Of a stretch of DNA of 64,000 nt, positions 48,310 through 58,663 are shown one piece after another. The DNA comes from Amorphophallus konjac (taxonomy: Eukaryota > Streptophyta > Magnoliopsida > Alismatales > Araceae), in contig CM040121.1 in the NCBI GenBank assembly GCA_022559845.1, positions 566,916,140 through 566,980,139 on the forward strand. Direction: 5' to 3'. Both the position numbers and the translations under genes were made by a program. Every line of letters starts with the position of its first letter. Position 1 is the first letter of the stretch. Below the pieces are notes generated by a model. It was not told the DNA's origin and did no database searches. It saw only the letters and a program-made list of their open reading frames with translations.

Positions 48310-48859
48310 CAGATACCCAACCTATGTGATTGGAGATCCCATGAAGAAGGTTCAATGTGGAATACGAGCTATTGAGTAACTGGAGAGCACTACTTTCTTT
48401 ATATACCTATCCCTATGAATGATGATTAGTACTCTACTGTAACGGCACCAGGATGAGCTATGCTCTTAATGGCATTAAGACCTTATAAGGCAGGGTATGG
48501 ACCATGACAGGTACCTTTGGAGACTCACCTATGTGAGTGTGATCATGGGGCTGCGATCTATGGGAATTGGGTATTCTCTTGAGCACTCATGAGACGAGAT
48601 ATCAGTGCATGGCCTATAGCGCTACCATATAAAGAATATGATCACTGATGTACTATGTTGTATATTAAGTAATAGTCTGACTAAAAGGGCTTAGTTCAAG
48701 GCCTAGTCTACTACAGTCTCTTTCAGATGATGACTTAATATCACTAAGTGAAGGTTCATGTCCGGAAGATACCTTCACCCATGACATAGTAGTTCTGCCA
48801 ATAACTTTGTTTTATTTTGTTTACTTCGTTAATTTTGGAATTTGAATCAAGTGGGTGAA
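48310..48859 (+). other. 3' untranslated region of copia element 2
   Basis: Non-coding sequence between the RNase H end and the 3' LTR. AAGTGGGTGAA just before the LTR may be the polypurine tract. Confidence 0.6.
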
Positions 48860-48980
48860 TGTTGGAAATGAAGCCATTGTGTTGATTCAAATTCCTTCAT
48901 TGATGATTTATCCCATATTGGAAGTTGAAAAGACTTCATTGGCTTTATGTATTGGAGAGCTCTCCCTTGGGTCGGGACCT
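48860..48980 (+). mobile_element. Truncated 3' LTR of copia element 2
   Basis: The first ~121 bp match the 5' LTR (TGTTGGAAATGAAGCC ... GTCGGGACC). Homology then stops abruptly and the minus-strand gypsy LTR begins, so the rest was lost or displaced. Confidence 0.88.
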
Positions 48981-48983
48981 ATA

Positions 48984-49887
48984 ACGGCAGAAAAATGGTT
49001 CCTAGGCCACGTACCACCTTCTCTATTTATTTTTTGGGGAAGTCGTCTCGCGTCCGTGGAGCCCTACACACACCAAGAAACCAGAAAGGCGTCAGAAGGA
49101 GTCCCGGGTGTTACCCCAGGGGACAACCCTCCGATGCTTAAGTCAGCAAGGGATTAAGGAGCAATAGAGAGGAGCAAGGTAAGAGAGAAGTAGAAGCCGT
49201 AGTAGTCGATCCGGGAGACGTGTAGGTTCCCTGCACGCGTGCTCGCCACTCCCTGTGGGCTCTCGAAGAGTGCTCGCTGGGTGGTAAGGCCGTGCGGGAG
49301 GAAGAGGCTCTCTGGATGTAGCGAATGACCTCTCTGTCGTAGTTGCAGGTCGGGTTGCTCTCTTCTCAGTAGGAAGCTCTGGTGGCAGAAGTATCCGACG
49401 TATCTCCTCTTGCATAGTAGTATGGGGTTTAGTAGAAGAATCTACCCTGTCCTCTCTCTTCTGTCGATGTCCCTTTTATATGGGTCGTCTTGGAGCGAGG
49501 GACCTCATCCCTTGATAAAGAAGGGTCCGTTTAGTAGAGTAACATTCCCCCACTATGTTGGTGGGAGTTTCCCGTTGGAGGGCGATAACCTCGGCGGCAG
49601 CCGGTCCCTGGGCGAGTCTTACGGCACTCATGGCGCGTGCTCGCCCGTTACGGGGTCAAGGTCGACGTCTTGGGGGCAACGGTCGGTCATCGGAGTGTCC
49701 TCCGGCGAGAACCGCGCTTGGGCCGGCTCCATCGTGGGTCGTTGAATCTGATGCTCTGTTGGGCCGGTCCTCTTCTTATTGGATCGGGCAAGCATGTTCG
49801 CCCCTTGTCTGAGCTTAGCTTCTCCAAACCATAATGGGCCGCTCGTATTTGGGTCATTTCTGGGTCGAGCCATTTTTACCCTCCTCA
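48984..49887 (-). mobile_element. Ty3/gypsy Tat-like LTR, minus orientation
   Basis: Read on the minus strand: a polypurine tract, TGAGGAGGGTAAAAATGG (U3 start), a TATA box at 49466-49475, and a U5 with GCTGACTTAAGCATCGGAGGG (49129-49150). The GACTTRAGCRTCGGAG word is characteristic of Tat-lineage gypsy LTRs in plants. With U5 on the left edge this should be the 3' LTR of an element whose body lies to the right, or a solo LTR. The left edge lacks a clean CA. Confidence 0.7.
49466..49475 (-). promoter_or_regulatory. TATA box of Tat-like LTR
   Basis: CCCATATAAAAGGG on the minus strand in mid-LTR. Confidence 0.55.
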
Positions 49888-49904
49888 CTTCCCCCCTACT
49901 CTTA
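49888..49904 (-). other. Polypurine tract before Tat-like LTR
   Basis: AAGAGTAGGGGGGAAG on the minus strand directly precedes the LTR's TG, supporting its orientation. Confidence 0.65.
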
Positions 49905-50329
49905 GTTGCCGAGCACTCGTAGGGGACTGAGAGTAGCCCAAGAGAGGGTTCTTCCGGAGGGTGTGATCCGAAGATGATATCCCCATACCGCGGGAGTTAG
50001 TAGCTTAAAGACCTGCTTGGCGCACAAGGCGCCTTTGGCCGTGGTAGAAGCCACGCTGGCAATGATGACTCCGTGTCTTATCCTATTCTGGAGATATGGG
50101 CACAGAACGGTCACTTGGCCTCGGTAGCCGTACCACCATAGTGGCTGATGTCCCTTCGCCTGACCCTAAGGGACAACCATCGGTCTGTAGTGGGGGTTAT
50201 AAGAAGCGCTGCGAAGTCTCTCGCAAGCCGTACCCACGTCTTGCTGGTCGTTGCACTTCGTCGTAGGCGTCTTCCACCCTTTGCCTGGTGAGGATCCTTC
50301 TTTCTCTGCTCTTCTCCCCTTCGGTAGCG
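49905..50329. other. Spacer between Tat-like LTR and PF04195-like gene
   Basis: About 425 bp without a recognised domain. It would include the promoter and leader of the plus-strand gene at 50330; no convincing TATA box was seen. Confidence 0.5.
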
Positions 50330-51090
50330 ATGCCTCCGCGTAGGAGAACCCTTAGTGTTGAGTCTTCCTCTTCGAAGGAGATGCCTCAAGATCGGGGTGG
50401 TATGCCAAGCACCTCAGGTGCGGGCACTAGTCGGCCTGGTCCCCCCCTCTAGTGGCCTATAGGGTATTCCATGGCTTGCGGGAGGCCTTTGAAATTCCCC
50501 CTGAGTATGACATCGTCTTCCCCTCTGTGGGAGATGACATAATAAATCACCCCTCCGGCGGGATCATGATTCCGGTGGCCTCCTTTCAAGCAGGTCTTCG
50601 TATCCTAGTCCATCCTTTTATCACAGCCGTCCTCCGTCACTATGGGCGGAACCCTGGGGGCATAACCCCCAATTCTTACAGTATCCTCTGCGGGTTTGTC
50701 TATGCGTGCCGTAGAGCATCGGTGGAGCCGAGTGTCGATCTGTTCCGGCAATTCTTTCTCCTTCAGAGTTGCCCATCCGACACCTATTTCGCCTACTTCA
50801 AGGCTCGTACCCGCGACCATTTTATCTCGGTCTCTCGTACCGCATCCAACCGCAAGGGATGGGCGGAGCGGTACGTATACCTGGTCAAGTCGACGGATTG
50901 GATGTGGAGCGGCTTTCCTCGCCCTTGGCATGACTCGAAGCCTCCCCTCAATGCCAAGGGCCGTCGGGACTTGACGGCTGTTTCCCGATACCCTCTTGCC
51001 GATGCAGACCTCGTTCTGACCCCGACGCTACTTCAAGAGTTGGGGTTGTGTCCTCCGTTGCCGCAGGGTATTGGTTTTATCTTCCCGTAA
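50330..51090 (+). pseudogene. Putative gypsy-type transposon family (PF04195-like) gene, exon 1, frameshifted
   Basis: The ATG at 50330 opens MPPRRRTLSVESSSSKEM. The conserved part is in another frame from about 50449: FPSVGDDIINHPSGG, FQAGLRILVHPFITAVLRHY, GGITPNSYSILCGFVYACR and VEPSVDLFRQFFLL, the signature of the PF04195 family carried by plant gypsy elements. The frames meet at a seven-C run (50441-50447), so a single indel there broke the gene. Exon 1 ends GFIFP|GTAAGG, a good donor. The gene is antisense to the Tat-like LTR beside it. Its function is unknown. Confidence 0.75.
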
Positions 51091-51284
51091 GGTCATGGCG
51101 GTAGTGACCAGTGCTCGACTAACCTTGTCCTTGTTTCCAAGGGCGGTTGAAGCGCAGGGGTGGACACCCGAGATCGTCTGGCTACCGCGGCTTACTCCTC
51201 ACCCCGTGGATCACGTTGCTCCGGGAGCCGGCCATGTGTCGGTCGCTGCCCCCCCCAGCTTAGGTTGCGTTTGCCCCGGGGAGG

Positions 51285-52406
51285 TTGCAGCATCCAGCCC
51301 CGGTTGGTATTCCTCTGGTGCGTTCGCACGAGGCCTCGATGGCTAGCGGAGGGCCCAGTCTTCGACGGAGTTCCTCTGAAGCTACTCCTGACGCACCAGG
51401 TGAAGAGTCCGCCATGGATGGCGGTGGTCGAGCTTATCTGACCGAGGACGAGCAGGCTGAGATGGACAGTCGCCGTCGGACAAGGAAGAGGGGGAGGGAT
51501 TCGACCCCGGCCAGGAGTCGGGTCCCACCCTTGTCTGGGGCACCTCCCCCCAGTGTTCGCCCGCCATCATCGCCTGTGGTGCCGGCAGCTGTTACTCCGG
51601 CGTCCGTCTCCAGCGGGCGAGGGCGTGAAAGGGGCAAGGCCCCTGTTACTGCTGAAGCCGATCCTCTCCTTCCACAGAGGGTTTCCCCGCGTGGTCGTCC
51701 TCGCAACCTGAGGGTGCCCGGGATCTTGGCTATCGTTGACCTCATGGTGCGGAGTGCTCGCTGGCACAAGCACGTCGGGGAGCTTGGTCCCTGGACCGTG
51801 GATGAGTTGATGGCCGTTGCTGCGAGGAGCGCGTGCCTGGCCGTCAGCGCCTTTGGACTGTGGAGGCATTGTTTTCTTGACGCCGTACGTGAGCTGGAGG
51901 CCAGTCGGGCCCTTCAGGCAGGGGTCGAAGGGCGCTTGAAGGAGTCTGAAGCTGTAAACGTCGGACTCCAAGAACAGTTGTCCCAGCTGGAGTCGGCCCT
52001 GGCCGGTATGGAGCGTGACCAGGACTCTTTCTGGGCGGGGGCTGACGCGGCCGGGGAGCGGGCGGCCAAGCTGGAGGTGGAGGCCCGAGCCATGGAGGCC
52101 CGTGCACGGGAGGCTGAGGTGGAGCTCGCCAAGCTGCGCTTGTCTCTATCTTCGGTTGGCGAGGAGGCTGTAGAGGCCTTCCGCTCTTCCTCGGCTTATC
52201 GGGACGAGCTGACGGAGGTGGCCTTGGGGTACTACGGGCCAGCCCGTGACCGTGTCTTCCGAGAGGGCTGGAGTGCTGCTGTGAAGGCCACAGTCGAGCA
52301 CTTCGACCTCGAGGCCCCAGTCCTCCCCCCTCCTTCAACTCCTTACGGCTCGGAGGCCGATGACGGAGAGGAGGTGTCAGACCCCGAAGAGGCGGGCGCC
52401 GAGTGA
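51285..52406 (+). CDS. PF04195-like gene, exon 2 (disordered region plus coiled coil)
   Basis: A 373-codon frame follows an AG acceptor near 51286. It begins with Ser/Pro/Arg-rich disordered sequence (TRKRGRDSTPAR is a possible nuclear signal). Residues about 195-310 are a long heptad-rich helix (LEASRALQAGVEGRLKESE, VGLQEQLSQLESALAGM, AMEARAREAEVELAKLRL) and the C-terminus is acidic (DDGEEVSDPEEAGAE). The coiled coil suggests self-association. Plant PF04195 genes often have this two-exon layout. A stop after 52406 and AT-rich 3' sequence with AATGAAA-like signals (about 52628) fit a gene end. Confidence 0.65.
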   Translation: MQHPAPVGIPLVRSHEASMASGGPSLRRSSSEATPDAPGEESAMDGGGRAYLTEDEQAEMDSRRRTRKRGRDSTPARSRVPPLSGAPPPSVRPPSSPVVPAAVTPASVSSGRGRERGKAPVTAEADPLLPQRVSPRGRPRNLRVPGILAIVDLMVRSARWHKHVGELGPWTVDELMAVAARSACLAVSAFGLWRHCFLDAVRELEASRALQAGVEGRLKESEAVNVGLQEQLSQLESALAGMERDQDSFWAGADAAGERAAKLEVEARAMEARAREAEVELAKLRLSLSSVGEEAVEAFRSSSAYRDELTEVALGYYGPARDRVFREGWSAAVKATVEHFDLEAPVLPPPSTPYGSEADDGEEVSDPEEAGAE

Positions 52407-52419
52407 TCGGTGTCGGGCA

Positions 52420-52980
52420 CGGGTGAGCGCGCGCCCGCAGACATTGCCGTGGTGGACTTGATCGACGAGCCACCTTCTCCCAGTGCTGCTGCTGTACGTT
52501 TGCTTGCTGAGGCCAGGGCACATGATGATGTAACCGGGACAGGTCCTTGAGGGGATGTCCCTAGCTATTTTTTCCTTTCTTTGCACTTTCCGAGGCAGTA
52601 GCCTCTTTTTTGTAATTTCTTTTTCTGGAAATGAAAACCTTCCTTTTGTCTGCAAATTTTGAGGTCTCTTCCGTGTACTTCCCTCCTCCTGAACCGTCGC
52701 GAGATCCTATGGGGATATGAAGCGGCGTCATTGGTGAGGGCTCCGAGGGAGCGCGACTTTCAGGATCCGTCGCTTCGATTTCCACGGATTTGATTGAGGG
52801 GGTAGTGTGAGCGACGTCACGCGGTTCCGGGAAGCGGAGAGGGGACGCGGAGCGCGCGGGCTCCTCTTTTTTTGTTTGTTTGCTGCAACAGAAATGAGAG
52901 GAAAGAGAGAAGGGGCCACCACGGGAGATTGCTCCGGCGGGGCGAGCGGGACAAATGTAATATAGCAAGATATGGGGGTT
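52420..52980. other. 3' flank of PF04195-like gene
   Basis: Contains a possible poly(A) region (TTTTTTGTAATTTC, GGAAATGAAAACC at about 52600-52640). No further gene is recognised; minus-strand frames here look like shadows. Confidence 0.45.
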
Positions 52981-53440
52981 AAACGGCCATAGCGGGAAGT
53001 GACTCGCCGCGGCCTCGGGGGGACGGGAATGGTGCAGAAATTAAATAGCAAGAATTGAAACGGCCATTGGGGAAGTGACTCGCCGCGGCCTCGAGGATAT
53101 GAGCAGATAAGAAGATAGCAGAATATAAAGAGAATATAAATAGCGGAATTTAAACGGCCATTGGGGAAGTGACTCGCCGCGGCCTCGAGAATATGAATAG
53201 ATAAGAATATAACAGAATGTAAAGAGAATTTAAACGGCCATTGGGGAAGTGACTCGCCGCGGCCTCGAGGACATGAATAGATAAGAATATAACATATAAG
53301 AACAGGAATTTAAACGGCCATTGGGGAAGTGACTCGCCGCGGCCTCGAGAATATGAGCAGAATATAACAGAATATAAAGAGAATATAAGAACGGAAATTT
53401 AAACGGCCATTGGGGAAGTGACTCGCCGCGGCCTCGAGAA
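52981..53440. repeat. Six-copy tandem repeat with GACTCGCCGCGGCCTCG core
   Basis: Units start AAACGGCCATTGGGGAAGTG at 52981, 53058, 53152, 53231, 53312 and 53401 (spacing 77-94 bp). The ~40-bp GC-rich core is nearly invariant, while the AT-rich linkers (ATATGAATAGATAAGAATATAACAG type) vary in length. The core holds a CCGCGG palindrome. Confidence 0.95.
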
Positions 53441-54070
53441 CAAGATGTGATCGCTAGGGGCCAAAGACCCCAAAATAAAGAAAGTGATCGCGCCTACCTC
53501 AAGAGCGGGAGATGGCGGGTTGCTTCTTCCTCCCCCTTCGGTCGGCCGACGGAGAGGGCTTTCCTTGGGTACCCTTGCAAAACAACGACAAACAAGTAAC
53601 AAGTGGATTAGAAGGATGAAGGTGTAGTATTCAAATCCTTGCGATAAAAATAATGAAATAATGGCAAGACACACACCTGGTTGGTGTTATCTTTTAAACC
53701 CCTCTCGGACTCGAGTAGGAGGAAAATGAGATGATGGATGCAAGAAGTATAAGAGAAGAGGCGCCCTTATGAAGGGGGATAGAGGATGCAGTATGATGAA
53801 TGTAAAGAACTATGGAGAAAAAGGGGGAAGAAAAGGCTTATTGGATGAGCCGAGGGTGAAATCCGGCGGAGCTCCGGCAGCGTGGGGACGACGTGGAAGC
53901 GCGGTGGATGAAGACGACCTTCCTCTCGCGAGCGTGGGCACCCGAGAAGCCGGCAGAACCTCCACCTACAAAAGACCCCACGGGTTAGAAAAATGACTCC
54001 AGTAGCCTATGGGCTCCGGCAGCCTATCGGATCTCTTCGAAGCTCCCTCAGAACTGAGGGGGTGGGCCTC
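53441..54070. other. Region downstream of a minus-strand TATA box, no gene established
   Basis: A minus-strand exon-like piece at about 53490-53577 (VPKESPLRRPTEGGGRSN) has an AG before it and GTAGGC after it. A TTTTGTAG acceptor-like site precedes GTGGAGG near 53968. These could belong to a transcript from the TATA box at 54071, but no known domain is seen. Confidence 0.3.
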
Positions 54071-54079
54071 TATTTATAG
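54071..54079 (-). promoter_or_regulatory. Minus-strand TATA box next to hairpin array
   Basis: CCCTATAAATAGAGG on the minus strand lies 15 bp from the first GCGTCC hairpin (54094-54120). The hairpin array is upstream of it in the transcription direction. Confidence 0.5.
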
Positions 54080-54093
54080 GGCTCCGGAGGATA

Positions 54094-54720
54094 GAGGCGT
54101 CCAGGACCCTGGACACCTCCATCAGGGCCGAACTAATATTTTATTCTATTTTTATTCATTTTTTGGAATATTTTTGTGGAGGCGTCCAGGGCCCCGGACG
54201 CCTCAAACAAGTCCACCGAAAACCGCCGACGGCCACACGCGGTTTGGCACAACGCGTGGTTTTGTGAGCGGCGCCTCGTGATTTTAAAATGGGCGCGTCC
54301 AGCGGCCTGGACGTCTCCATAATTTGGATTTTTTCACACACGACAAACCGTCGTTCGGTGGGCGGCGCCCGTGAGGGAGTTGATGGAGGCGTCCAGGGGC
54401 CTGGACGCCTCTAAAAATATATTATTTTTATTTTTGTTTTGTCTTTATGCCAAGGCTGGCATTTTAATTTTTTATACTTGTTTTTATGGAGGCGTCCAGG
54501 GGCCTGGACGCCTCCATTAATATATATATATTTTTTTATTTATGTTTTATCTTTTATGCCAACTGGCATTTTACACATTTTTTTATATTTGTTTTTATGG
54601 AGGCGTCCAGGACCTGGACGCCTCCATTAATATATATATATATATATTTATTATTTTTGGGCTTTGAAAAATAAATAAAAAATTAAAAGAATGGGGGCGT
54701 CCAGGGGCCTGGACGCCCCC
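54094..54720. repeat. Hairpin array A: seven GGAGGCGTCCAGG palindromes
   Basis: Palindromes lie at 54094-54120, 54178-54203, 54291-54318, 54385-54412, 54488-54515, 54599-54625 and 54693-54720. Arms read GGAGGCGTCCAGG and its complement around a 0-4 base centre; the last has GGGGGCG/CGCCCCC, with both arms changed. Spacers are AT-rich, and two consecutive units (about 54430-54640) share a TATGCCAA..CTGGCATTTTA block, a 111-bp tandem repeat. They could form strong RNA hairpins or DNA cruciforms. Confidence 0.95.
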
Positions 54721-56060
54721 ATTAAGACCCACCCGGGTCCTCAGTTTAGGCGTTGGCGGCCGCCCGGCAGACACCCTTCTTGATTCCGGAACCTCCTGAT
54801 GCGTCTGACTGGTGTTGATGTCGTCCGAATGCCGTGACGAGACGATTCCGGATGCCGAAAAGGCAGAAGAAGACCCAAGAAAAGGAAGTATTTAAGAGAT
54901 TCGAAATGCGTAAGCCGTCGTGGGGCGTTGTATAGTAATATGAGACTTTCTCATGAGACGTCAAGAATGGCGTGTCTACAGCTGTCCCGCCTTGGCGTCT
55001 ACTTTGCAAGGGAGCGACACGTAGTGGAATGGTATCGAAGTGGAGTGAAATGAAGTGGGAGCGGACTGATAAGTTGATGCCAAGGTGTGATGAGACACGC
55101 TTTTGACGTTACTGTCTGGAATCTTTCCTGAAGTTTCAATGAGGCGACCTTGAAGAAGGTCTTTCAAATATTGACGATTCTTGGACGGAGATCAAATAAG
55201 GGAGGGTGAGATGTGCGCTCAGGCACGAAAAAAAAGAGACCAACTTCTCGGTGTGGAAGTACCTGGGTCATAAACCTGAGGTTTCACCTTTGGGGAGCGG
55301 TTACCAGCCAATGTGGAAGTGCTGCGGCCAAGGTGGGTCAAACAAGGTCAAAAGAAAGGAATATCTGAGGGTCTGTCCAAACAAGGGTCTCCTTTGGAAG
55401 AGCAGCGTAGGGCCGTTTCAAGGAAACTCAGTATTTCATTCGGAGTGGAATATCTCATATTTGTAGGAATTGAAGCACAACGGCTTTCACAATCGAATCA
55501 CTTGAATGATCTTCCGCAATAAATCAAAGTCCTATATGAATGCATGCTGGGCTTAAAGAAAAATTTAAAACAAACTAAAATAGAAAATAGCCAAGGATAA
55601 TATTGTCAACTTGTTAAGAACGGGTCGGGATACCGATCCGGTGAGCTGATACTGGGCTGGGGCCCGTTTATCCGCGCACCAACTCACTGAATGGAACCGT
55701 CGTCCCCATACTACCACAAGTTAACGGCCTATCCGTACAACCCAAATTCTTCCGGGATCATCACTGTTTTTGTTGAAGGGGAACTCAGATCCCAGATTCG
55801 TTCGGGCCGCAAGGTCCTTGACATGTTCTAGTAGCGTAGGTATCGTATACTATGATGCATGACATGGTGGGACCAACCATCAAAAGGTGGGACAGGAGAT
55901 AGGACAAAGACGTCCGTTGGTAAAACCTGCACAGACTGGCAAAGGTTAGCAACATCAGAAAGTAGCAGAATCACAGCAGAATCGCACCACAGTACAAAGG
56001 AGATTCAGACAAAATCTTGACAATGACCACTGATGTGACATGTTCCGTCCTGTAGCGATC
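54721..56060. other. No gene recognised
   Basis: Short frames without known domains. This is the upstream flank of PMD copy 1. Confidence 0.45.
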
Positions 56061-56068
56061 TCCCTTCC

Positions 56069-56074
56069 TATAAG
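56069..56074 (+). promoter_or_regulatory. TATA box of PMD copy 1
   Basis: TTCCTATAAGAACTCC lies 95 bp before the ATG at 56164. PMD copy 4 has a TATA box at a similar distance. Confidence 0.55.
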
Positions 56075-56163
56075 AACTCCCCTTAGGCTAGTTCATTCAA
56101 ATGCACCAAGGTGGGTTTTGGAAGCTCAGGAGAGGAAGGAGAGGGGGATTTAGAGATCTCAGG

Positions 56164-57576
56164 ATGGAAGGAGAGTCTTCCCGCGTTATGAAGAGGAGCA
56201 GGCCTAGTAGCAAGATCAGGCGACTCTCCGACCTCGAGGGTCATCTGAGTGGGACGATCATGTCGCATATGGTAAGCTGATTCTTTTCAAATTTCTCCAC
56301 GTGAACCTTCTTCTTACTTCCTTCATTTCTTCTTCTTTCTTTTCTCTTCCAGCCATATCCACTCTTCCCAGGCCCGAGGAAGTTTTCCAAACTGCCATGG
56401 CTTTCAAAGCTAACTTCCAACATCTCCATCGGCATGAGGGCCATACTCTCGAAGTGGCATCTGCAGGGGCTCCTTATTCACGCCAAACACTACGAGAAGA
56501 TTCGTATGGACTGGGTGGCTATGGCCGCACTAGTGGAGATCTGGCATCCCCAGACCCACACTTTTATCTTCCCGACCTTCGAGGTGACCATCCTCCTCGA
56601 GGAGGTGGAGCTTCTGCTCGGATTGAAGAAATTCAAGAGTGACGGGAAGGTGAAGGCTATGCGGATGCTGGCACGGGGGACTTCCGAAAGCGTCCTTGGA
56701 AGCTTCATGACGCTCGACGCAGCCCGAAAGGTCCGTACTCAAAAGGGGATCGATCTCCAAAAGCTCGCGGAGTGGGTCATGGACGCCCTGAGAGGGTCAC
56801 CAGATGATGACTATTTGGAGGGAATCATGAAAGGATTCACCATTTGTCTGGCAGGTGCTCTCTTGTTTCCTTATACCGACAACATGGTGGAGGAAGACCA
56901 ACTGAGTGCTATCTGCGGGATCTGGAGCGGAAAGAGGGTGGGACCCGCCGTCCTTGCCTATCTTTACAGCGGTCTTACTGCCTCGAGCATGGGTAAGCCT
57001 CCATTTAATTGCGCACTTGTGTTGAATTGCTGGCTTGATTTGCATTTCAAATTCGACCACCGCGAGGGAATGCCAACTGCCTCGAAGCTCTTCTAACAAA
57101 GCCCTCTTCATCACATAGCCGACGTGTTAGGCTTCGGTGGTACTGTAGTGAACCGCGTTCCGTGGCTGAATAAACGTGAAGACTGGCGGTCTCACTTCTG
57201 CACCGTGACACAAGGCTTCTTCACTTGCGCACCGGCATGTTTGCTTTCGCTTGATCTCCTCATGAGGCCTTCTCCCGAAGTTGATCTTCAACTGATCGGC
57301 GCGACCGAGTTTGTCCTTTATAACGCGCATCGATGCTGCCTCCAGGTCGGCATTCCACGCCATTCATTCCCAATTTCGACTGGCATTGTTCTTTTGAAGA
57401 AGAGAGAGTTGGGTACTGAAGCGGATGCGAGGGAAGCGAAAGCCATTAAAGCTCCCTGGAAGACAAGTGTTGCGGGAAAGGCCTTAACGCACGTGGGCGA
57501 AGAATGTGAGCTGTGGAGGGCTTATGTAACCGAACTGGGGAAGTTAAGGCCTAAGGCGCCTAAACCCCTGATGTAG
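56164..57576 (+). pseudogene. PMD-family gene, copy 1 (one internal stop)
   Basis: Exon 1 (56164-56271, MEGESSRVMKRSRPSSK then RRLSDLEGHL) joins in phase 0 to exon 2 (56353-57576) through GTAAGC/TTCCAG sites. Exon 2 carries the PMD core: YEKIRMDWVAMAALVEIWHP, THTFIFPTFEVTILLEEVELLLGL, then LAGALLFPYTD and GPAVLAYLYSGL, the usual PF10536 order. A TAA at 57094-57096 interrupts; the frame then continues to 57576 (VLGFGGTVVNRVPW, VGIPRHSFPIS). Exon 1 is clearly paralogous to that of copy 4 (MEGESS and RLSDLEGH). No coiled-coil tail follows. Likely nuclear by family; function unknown. Confidence 0.75.
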
Positions 57577-57763
57577 CTCATTCTACTTTTCTGATGGAAT
57601 AAAATCTGGCATGGATGTTTTGGACCCTTGTTCCATTAATTATTATTATCTTTTTTGTGGTTTTTCTTTTTCTTTTTCTTTTGTTTGGATTATATACATA
57701 CGCTTATCTCTTTTCTTTTTTTTCTTTTGTTTGGATTATATATTTTTGTGAAATTTTTATTAT

Positions 57764-58044
57764 GGGGGCGTCCAGGGGCCTGGACGCCCCTAATTTTTTA
57801 TTTATAATTTTTTTTAAGTTTTTCTTTGGGGGCATCCAGGGTCCTGGACGCCCCTAATTTTTTATTTATAATTTTTTTTAAGTTTTTCTTTGGGGGCGTC
57901 CAGGGTCCTGGACGCCCCTAATTTTTTATTTATTATTTTTGGTTTTTTTGTTTTGGGGGCGTCCAGGCGCCTGGACGCCCCTAAGTTTTTGAATTTTGAA
58001 AAAAATAAAAAATTTGTGGGGGCGTCCAGGCGCCTGGACGCCCC
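57764..58044. repeat. Hairpin array B: five GGGGGCGTCCAGG palindromes
   Basis: Palindromes at 57764-57790, 57828-57855, 57892-57918, 57955-57981 and 58018-58044 are spaced 63-64 bp, with TAATTTTTTATTTATAATTTTT-like spacers that repeat with them. Arms are GGGGGCGTCCAGG/CCTGGACGCCCC; one (57828) has a single-arm change (GCATCC). The last ends 16 bp before the TATA box of PMD copy 2. Confidence 0.95.
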
Positions 58045-58059
58045 AAATAAGGTAGATTC

Positions 58060-58068
58060 TATATATAA
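58060..58068 (+). promoter_or_regulatory. TATA box of PMD copy 2
   Basis: TTCTATATATAAGGGC lies 87 bp before the ATG at 58147 and 16 bp after the last hairpin of array B. A leader with duplicated GACGACCCA (about 58109-58136) follows. Confidence 0.65.
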
Positions 58069-58423
58069 GGGCTGCCCCCCCCCTTTTGCTCATTTACTGT
58101 TCATTCAGACGACCCAGTCAAACCAGACGACCCATTCTTAGTCCCAATGGAGCGAGGAGGATCGAGCCAGGGTGGAGAGAAGCGGAAACGACGGGCTCGT
58201 CGTGCGAGGAGGCTGAGGGATGATGCCGAGGAGGCTGCTGCGGCGGAGGAGATTGCCGTGGAGGAGGAGGCTCCTCCTTTGGCTGTGGAGGCTGCAGTGG
58301 ATGCTGGCGACGCGGGAGAGGACGATCACGACCCGGTAAACCCTTCAGAACTTCAATCTGTTGGTTTAATAGGCTGGATAGGCGAACGAGAGGCCGCGTG
58401 GTGAGGAACGGTGAGTGAGGGAA

Positions 58424-58663
58424 GGAGGCGTCCAGGGGCCTGGACGCCTCCATCTTTTCTTTTTTTTCTTTTCTTTTTTTTTATTTATTTATTTACGTAA
58501 ATAATAATAGAAATAGAATTAAAAATAAGGAGGCGTCCTGGGCGTAGGACGCCTCCATAATAATATATATATATTTTGATTAATTGTTGTTTTGGTTTTT
58601 TGGTTTTTTCTAAAAATAAAATAAAGAAAAAGGAAAGGAGGCGTCCAGTGTGTTGGACGCCTC
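58424..58663. repeat. Hairpin array C: three palindromes inside intron 1 of PMD copy 2
   Basis: 58424-58451 has consensus arms. 58529-58555 has GGAGGCGTCCT...AGGACGCCTCC, where the A:T pair of the consensus is flipped to T:A in both arms. 58637-58663 has GGAGGCGTCCA...TGGACGCCTCC with a GTGTGT-like loop. Being in an intron they would be transcribed with the gene. Confidence 0.93.

Noticed and set aside
51844..52521. 225-codon minus-strand Pro/Arg-rich frame
   Set aside because: Shadow of the GC-rich coiled-coil exon of the PF04195-like gene.
54094..58663. CRISPR-like array of regularly spaced repeats
   Set aside because: The repeats are palindromes with AT-rich, partly repeated spacers in a plant genome, with spliced genes and no cas genes.
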